Origin: Geobacter sp. UBA6802
GTDB lineage: Bacteria > Desulfobacterota > Desulfuromonadia > Geobacterales > Pseudopelobacteraceae
Direction of reading: 5' to 3'
DNA: 18,552 bases
Assembly: GCA_002452325.1 (NCBI GenBank)
Contig: DKFG01000002.1
Coordinates: 558 to 19,109, forward strand
Shown: in pieces, positions 14,692 to 18,552 of the stretch
Position numbering within the stretch: the first letter of the stretch is position 1
Layout: every line of letters starts with the position of its first letter
Position numbers and translations under genes: made by a program
The notes under the pieces: generated by a model
Told to the model about the DNA's origin: nothing
The model's database searches: none
What the model saw: the letters and a program-made list of their open reading frames with translations, nothing else

Positions 14692-14712
14692 TCAAGGGTC
14701 AAGGGTCAAGGG
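14692..14712 (+). repeat. three tandem copies of TCAAGGG in front of the zinc-ribbon gene
   Basis: Heptamers at 14692-14698, 14699-14705 and 14706-14712 are identical, directly after the SPFH stop. Each copy contains AAGGG, a ribosome-binding sequence; the last is placed about 10 bases before the ATG at 14722. A change in copy number would shift or duplicate the ribosome-binding site. Confidence 0.85.
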
Positions 14713-14721
14713 GCAGAAACG

Positions 14722-15834
14722 ATGGACGAACAGACTCAGCAGACGCCAAACACGCTGACCAAGCAGTTTCCCTGTGGCTCCTGCGGGGCCAGGTTGGAGT
14801 TCGCACCCGGCACGATCACGCTGAAATGCCCGTACTGCAGCCACCAGAACTCGATACCCCAGTCTGCCGATGAGATCAGGGAGCTGGATTTTTACGACTA
14901 TCTTGCTCGTGCCAGCGAGCAGGAAGAATCGGAGCAGGTACAGACGGTCAAGTGCCAGTCCTGCGGTGCTGTTTCAACCCTGCAACCGAACATCTCCATG
15001 AGTCACTGCCCCTTCTGCGGCACGCAGCTGCAGGCCAAGGCCAAGGCCGACCGCCTGATCAAACCGGGGGCAATCCTGCCGTTCAAGGTGCCGAAGAACA
15101 AGGCGCTGGAACTGTTCCGCAGCTGGTTGAGCGGTTTGTGGTTTGCGCCGGGCGGTCTGAAGGATCAGGCGGTCAGGGAAGGGGGCATCAAGGGGATGTA
15201 TCTGCCCTACTGGACCTTTGACGCCAAATCCACCACCTGGTACGACGGCGAACGGGGTGAGGACTATTATGTCAGCGAGCAGTACAGCGATACTGACAAG
15301 GACGGCAACAGCGTGACCCGCACCCGGCAGGTGCGCCACACCCGCTGGTACCCTGCCAGCGGCACGGTCTGGCAGAACTTTGATGATCTGGTTGTGCAGG
15401 CCGGTCGCTCACTGCCTTCCGGGATCGTGGATGCACTGGAACCATGGAATCTCAAGGAGCTGGTGCCGTTTCAGGATGCCTACATGAGCGGCTTTCAGGC
15501 TGAGGCGTACCAAATAGAACTGGGAGATGGTTTTGAACGAGCCAAGACAGAGATGGATGCGGCGATCAGAGAGACCATCAAAAAGGATATCGGCGGTGAT
15601 CAGCAACGGATCGGCACCGTACGAACCCAGTTTGACGGAATCAACTTCAAGCATATCCTGCTGCCGGTCTGGATCAGCGCCTACCGTTACGGGAAAAAAA
15701 CCTACCGTTTTCTGATCAACGGTGATACCGGTGAGGTTCAGGGGGAACGCCCCTGGTCGATTGCCAAGATCGCCCTGGCTGCAGTGGCAGCTCTAATCAT
15801 CCTGGTCATAGTTGTGCTGGTGATGCAAAAATAG
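14722..15834 (+). CDS. zinc-ribbon membrane-anchored protein (YdjG-like)
   Basis: A 370-residue protein from the ATG at 14722; a reading from 14659 would overlap the SPFH gene end and adds no similarity. Two zinc ribbons stand in line: C18/C21 with C36/C39 (CGSC, CPYC), and C78/C81 with C96/C99 (CQSC, CPFC). After them come KPGAILPFKVPKNKALELF, GIKGMYLPYWTFDA and LLPVWISAYRYGKKTYRFLI, the core seen in proteins labelled 'TFIIB-type zinc ribbon' or 'primosomal N'-like'. Residues about 343-367 form one C-terminal transmembrane helix, so the body faces the cytosol as a tail-anchored protein. There is no helicase motif, so a primosome role is not supported. It follows the SPFH gene by 31 bases and is probably its partner on the membrane. 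Confidence 0.85.
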   Translation: MDEQTQQTPNTLTKQFPCGSCGARLEFAPGTITLKCPYCSHQNSIPQSADEIRELDFYDYLARASEQEESEQVQTVKCQSCGAVSTLQPNISMSHCPFCGTQLQAKAKADRLIKPGAILPFKVPKNKALELFRSWLSGLWFAPGGLKDQAVREGGIKGMYLPYWTFDAKSTTWYDGERGEDYYVSEQYSDTDKDGNSVTRTRQVRHTRWYPASGTVWQNFDDLVVQAGRSLPSGIVDALEPWNLKELVPFQDAYMSGFQAEAYQIELGDGFERAKTEMDAAIRETIKKDIGGDQQRIGTVRTQFDGINFKHILLPVWISAYRYGKKTYRFLINGDTGEVQGERPWSIAKIALAAVAALIILVIVVLVMQK

Positions 15835-15872
15835 GTTCTAACACCGTTAGCTGATCAAGGAATCCCAATAGT

Positions 15873-17453
15873 ATGCAGACAAACGAAAAACTGTACGAAA
15901 TCATCAAGCTGATCTCGGAACTGACCCTGGTGGGGACCACTGACAACGACCTTGATGCCCTACTGCAGCAGCTGTACGGCGTGCTGCAGAAGGTACCATC
16001 GCTGCAGATCATCCCGAAAGGGGCGATTGTCATGTTTACACCGCACGGAGTTACGGTTCGTGTTGCGCAATACGGTCTGCGGCCGCTTTGGCTGGTTGAC
16101 GAGGAACATGACGAGCTACAGCGTTTTTCCTGCAGCTTCAGCGAACAGGCACTGATAACGCCGCTTACGCTTGATAACGGCTCAGCAGCCCAGCTTTGTG
16201 TACTGCCGTTACGCAACAATGATCACCCCTTGGGGCAGATACTGTTCTACACAGAGCCTGATTGGCAGCCGCTTCCGACCGAGCTGGAATTTCTGACCGA
16301 CCTTTCCACCACCCTCTCCGGCATCATCAACCGTTTTCTGCTTAACGCCACCCTGCGGATTCGTGAAATTGAACTGGAAGATGCCCACTCCGACGCCATC
16401 AGGCGGCTGGGAACCGCCTCTGAATACCGGGACAACGAGACCGGCATGCATATCATGCGGATGACCAACATCTCCGGCACCATTGCCAAGGCAATGGGAC
16501 TTTCTGCCGAACAGCGGGAAATCCTGCTGATCACCGCGCCGATGCACGATGTTGGCAAGATCGGCATTGCTGATGCCATCCTGCTGAAGCCGGAACGTCT
16601 GACCGGAGAAGAGTATGAGATCATGAAAGGTCACACGGAGATCGGCGGAAGACTGCTCAAGGGGAGCGACTCGCTGATCGCCGCAGCACGGGATATCGCC
16701 CTGTACCACCATGAAAACTGGGACGGCAGCGGCTACCCAAGTGGCCTTGCCGGCGAGCAGATCCCGGTTTTTGCACGGATCTGCTCCCTGGCTGATGTCT
16801 TTGATGCCCTGATGTCAAAGCGTCCCTATAAGGCTGCCTGGTCCTTGGAGAAGACCCTGGAATACATCCACAACGAAGCAGGCAAGAAGTTTGACCCGGC
16901 GGTGGTGCAGGCCTTTGAAGAGGCGCTGCCGGAGATTCTCAGGATCAGGGAGCTGTATCGCGAGGAAGTGATTGATCCAAGCCAGTCGTTACATCTGCCT
17001 GAGTTGCCGTCACACGGCAAACGCTGGATCAGCTGGGATGATTCGCTGCAGGTCGGGATTGACGTGATTGACGAGCACCACCGCTACCTGTTTGACCTGG
17101 TAAACGACCTGATTGAGGTGGTGGCCGAAAAACGCGGGGTGCGAGAACTGGGACGGGTCATGAAGGCACTGGGCCAGTATGCCACAATCCATTTTCAGGC
17201 AGAAGAAGGGATGATGCGCCAACATGGCTATCACCACCTGGAAGAACACACCCACCAGCACCAGTTTTTTTTAGCTCGTTTCAAGGAGTTTACGGAAGAG
17301 CTGCATCAGAATCCGCTGATTGTTCAGTATGAGATACTGCAGTTTTTACGCAACTGGTTGACCCGCCATATCAGGCATGAAGATACGCAGCTGACAGCAC
17401 TGCTCTGGCAGAGCTGCACGCCGACAACAAACGGCTCATCTCAAGCTGCCTGA
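15873..17453 (+). CDS. GAF-like / HD-GYP / hemerythrin fusion, c-di-GMP phosphodiesterase
   Basis: A 526-residue soluble protein with three parts. Residues about 1-160 are a GAF-like sensor (IIPKGAIVMF, then LCVLPLRNNDHPLGQILFY). Residues about 172-360 are an HD-GYP phosphodiesterase: the HD pair in MHDVGKIG (H225, D226), LLKPERLTGEEYEIMKGHTE, the double His 279-280 in YHHENWDGSG, GYP at 287-289, and LADVFDALMSKRPYK. Residues about 385-515 are a bacterial hemerythrin: WISWDDSLQVGIDVIDEHHR (His 403 ligand), IHFQAEEGMM, HHLEEHTHQHQFF and HIRHEDTQL. HD-GYP enzymes degrade c-di-GMP, and a hemerythrin would let O2 or di-iron redox state tune this. The catalytic residues are complete. The ATG has AAGGA about 12 bases upstream. 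Its end overlaps the convergent methyltransferase gene by 18 bases. Confidence 0.93.
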   Translation: MQTNEKLYEIIKLISELTLVGTTDNDLDALLQQLYGVLQKVPSLQIIPKGAIVMFTPHGVTVRVAQYGLRPLWLVDEEHDELQRFSCSFSEQALITPLTLDNGSAAQLCVLPLRNNDHPLGQILFYTEPDWQPLPTELEFLTDLSTTLSGIINRFLLNATLRIREIELEDAHSDAIRRLGTASEYRDNETGMHIMRMTNISGTIAKAMGLSAEQREILLITAPMHDVGKIGIADAILLKPERLTGEEYEIMKGHTEIGGRLLKGSDSLIAAARDIALYHHENWDGSGYPSGLAGEQIPVFARICSLADVFDALMSKRPYKAAWSLEKTLEYIHNEAGKKFDPAVVQAFEEALPEILRIRELYREEVIDPSQSLHLPELPSHGKRWISWDDSLQVGIDVIDEHHRYLFDLVNDLIEVVAEKRGVRELGRVMKALGQYATIHFQAEEGMMRQHGYHHLEEHTHQHQFFLARFKEFTEELHQNPLIVQYEILQFLRNWLTRHIRHEDTQLTALLWQSCTPTTNGSSQAA

Positions 17454-18071
17454 AGGTTCCATCTGCAAAGGTCCTGTGCCTGTACAGAACAGATAGGTGG
17501 CAAACTCCTCCCCTATCCTGCTGTCCACGACACGACATCCCAAGCGGGTGTAACGCTGGACAATATCAAACTTATCCTGCAGCGGGATGCCGGAGAGCAG
17601 CAGACAGGCACCGGGGCGGACCATGGACACCAGTTGTTCGGCAAGCGGCAAGAGAATATCGGCATAGATGTTAGCCAGTATCAGATCAAACAGCTGCCCT
17701 TCGATGCCGGCCAGTTCTCCACAGACGGTGGTGATCCGGCCCTCAAATCCGTTAAAAACAACATTTTCCTGACAGGAAATCGTAGCAGCCTCTTCCAGAT
17801 CAACCGCAACAACGGCAGCAGCTCCCAACCGCGCTGCCGCAAGGGCCAGGATACCGGTACCGCAGCCCAGATCCAGGGCATGGCACCCTTTGATAGCGGG
17901 AATGTCCGGCATGATCTCCAGGCATGAGGCGGTGGTTTCATGTTCACCAGAACCGAAGGCACCCTTTTTGCCCAGTATGATCGGCAGACCACAGGGATTT
18001 GGATGTGGATCACCGGCCGGAATAATGGTAAAAAGTCCGATCGAAAATGAGGTAAAAATTCTTCCTGACAT
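17436..18071 (-). CDS. prmA: PrmA-like ribosomal protein L11 methyltransferase, short form
   Basis: A 211-residue SAM-dependent methyltransferase. GAFGSGEHETT (38-47) matches the PrmA AFGTGxHxTT substrate-loop motif. DLGCGTG (67-73) is the SAM-binding loop, VAVDLEE carries the acid that binds SAM ribose, and ILANIYADIL (131-140) matches the PrmA NIxAxxL motif. PrmA methylates lysines and the N-terminus of ribosomal protein L11. Usual PrmA has about 290 residues; the N-terminal substrate-recognition domain (about 80 residues) is missing or reduced here, so another protein substrate is possible. An AGGGTG site lies 9 bases before the ATG at 18071. Its last 18 bases overlap the end of the convergent HD-GYP gene. 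The divergent neighbour is an M24 peptidase. Confidence 0.8.
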   Translation of the reverse strand: MSGRIFTSFSIGLFTIIPAGDPHPNPCGLPIILGKKGAFGSGEHETTASCLEIMPDIPAIKGCHALDLGCGTGILALAAARLGAAAVVAVDLEEAATISCQENVVFNGFEGRITTVCGELAGIEGQLFDLILANIYADILLPLAEQLVSMVRPGACLLLSGIPLQDKFDIVQRYTRLGCRVVDSRIGEEFATYLFCTGTGPLQMEPSGSLR

Positions 18072-18079
18072 GGTGCGGC

Positions 18080-18108
18080 ACCCTAAACGGTTCTGCCCAT
18101 GGCGTCAA
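18080..18108 (-). promoter_or_regulatory. weak candidate promoter for prmA
   Basis: On the minus strand TTGACG (18103-18108), a 17-base spacer and TAGGGT (18080-18085). The -10 box is poor and would place the start of transcription within the ribosome-binding region, so the call is uncertain. Confidence 0.2.
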
Positions 18109-18134
18109 GTGCCAGAAGAAAGGATCCAGAAACC

Positions 18135-18552
18135 ATGCGCCTGACCCCGGTTACCGAGCTTGAATACCGCTGCAAGCGACTGCAGGAGCTGATGCAGACC
18201 GCAGCGCTTGATGCCGTTATCATTGTACAGAACGCCGATCTTTTCTACTTTACCGGCACGGTGCAGAACGGCTGTCTCTATGTACCGGCACAAGGTCAGC
18301 CGCTCTACCTGGTACGTCGCGACCAGGCTCGGGCCAGAATGGAATCCGGCCTGAAAGAGGTGCTGCCTTTTGCAGCCCCCAAAGATATTCCCGGTATTGT
18401 CACCCAGTACGGTTATCCTGCACCGCAACGGATCGGCCTGGAGTTCGACGTACTACCGATCGTGTTTCTGGAGCGGTATCGCAAAGTCTGGCCTGATGCG
18501 GCATTTCTTGATGCAACACCACTGATTCGCCAGGTACGGATGATCAAGAGCC
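18135..18552 (+). CDS. M24-family Xaa-Pro aminopeptidase/dipeptidase, N-terminal part
   Basis: The frame from the ATG at 18135 (AAAGGA about 10 bases upstream) is open to the window edge, giving 139 residues. It starts MRLTPVTELEYRCKRLQELM and contains LDAVIIVQNADLFYFTGTVQ, GCLYVPAQGQPLYLVRRD and PLIRQVRMIKS. This is the creatinase/prolidase N-terminal domain, which ends with the R(x)xK(S/T) stretch just before the M24 catalytic domain. The di-metal catalytic domain lies beyond the window. These enzymes remove the N-terminal residue before proline or split X-Pro dipeptides in the cytosol. It is divergent from the prmA-like gene with 63 bases between the starts. Confidence 0.85.
   Translation, partial: MRLTPVTELEYRCKRLQELMQTAALDAVIIVQNADLFYFTGTVQNGCLYVPAQGQPLYLVRRDQARARMESGLKEVLPFAAPKDIPGIVTQYGYPAPQRIGLEFDVLPIVFLERYRKVWPDAAFLDATPLIRQVRMIKS

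Noticed and set aside
15838..15850. CTAAC-ACC-GTTAG hairpin between the zinc-ribbon and HD-GYP genes
   Set aside because: Only 5 bp with no T-run; likely chance.

Overview
The window is about 18.5 kb of GC-rich, gene-dense bacterial chromosome. It carries a bacteriohemerythrin, an HD-GYP/hemerythrin fusion, a DUF4197 protein, a short-form PrmA and a large SNF2 helicase. This mix and the codon use resemble Geobacter/Trichlorobacter-type Desulfuromonadia; that placement is inference from gene content, as no rRNA or tRNA is present.

Layout. Positions 1-1785: the 3' end of an acyl-CoA synthetase gene (+) converges on a two-gene TPM-domain operon (-). A decayed second copy of the synthetase tail lies on the other side of that operon (about 1871-1963), so the operon sits between degenerate direct repeats. 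Positions 1987-6141: one 1384-residue SNF2/Rad54-type helicase. Positions 6212-6914: an AbrB/PIN-domain toxin-antitoxin pair with a near-consensus promoter and an operator palindrome over its -10 box. Positions 6998-8285: a secreted DUF4197 protein and a stand-alone hemerythrin. Positions 8330-10081 (-): an EAL c-di-GMP phosphodiesterase and a second, unrelated toxin-antitoxin pair (Phd/PIN) with its own palindrome. Positions 10115-12237 (-): a small conserved-looking protein, a phasin-like coiled coil and a UbiB/ABC1 kinase-like protein, closely packed.

The most interesting region is 12228-12436. A MerR regulator with a cobalamin-binding photoreceptor-type C-terminus (CarH/LitR class, W-x9-EH and E-x-H-x-x-G present) is divergent from a truncated 37-codon start of an FAD/NAD(P)-dependent oxidoreductase. 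The truncated gene runs directly into the phasin/ubiB operon. This suggests that a light/B12-regulated flavoprotein gene was deleted and that its promoter now drives the phasin-ubiB operon.

Positions 13566-15834 hold an SPFH-GYF_2 protein and a zinc-ribbon membrane protein, comparable to YdjI and YdjG of the Bacillus PspA-associated module. The TPM proteins at the left end could supply the YdjH-like part. Positions 15873-17453 encode a GAF/HD-GYP/hemerythrin fusion, probably an oxygen- or iron-sensing c-di-GMP phosphodiesterase. Its end overlaps a convergent short PrmA methyltransferase gene. The window closes with the start of an M24 (Xaa-Pro) peptidase gene.

No CRISPR array, IS element or RNA gene was recognised. 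No gene-free stretch exceeds 300 bases; the longest are 1705-1986 and 12342-12433, and both are described below.
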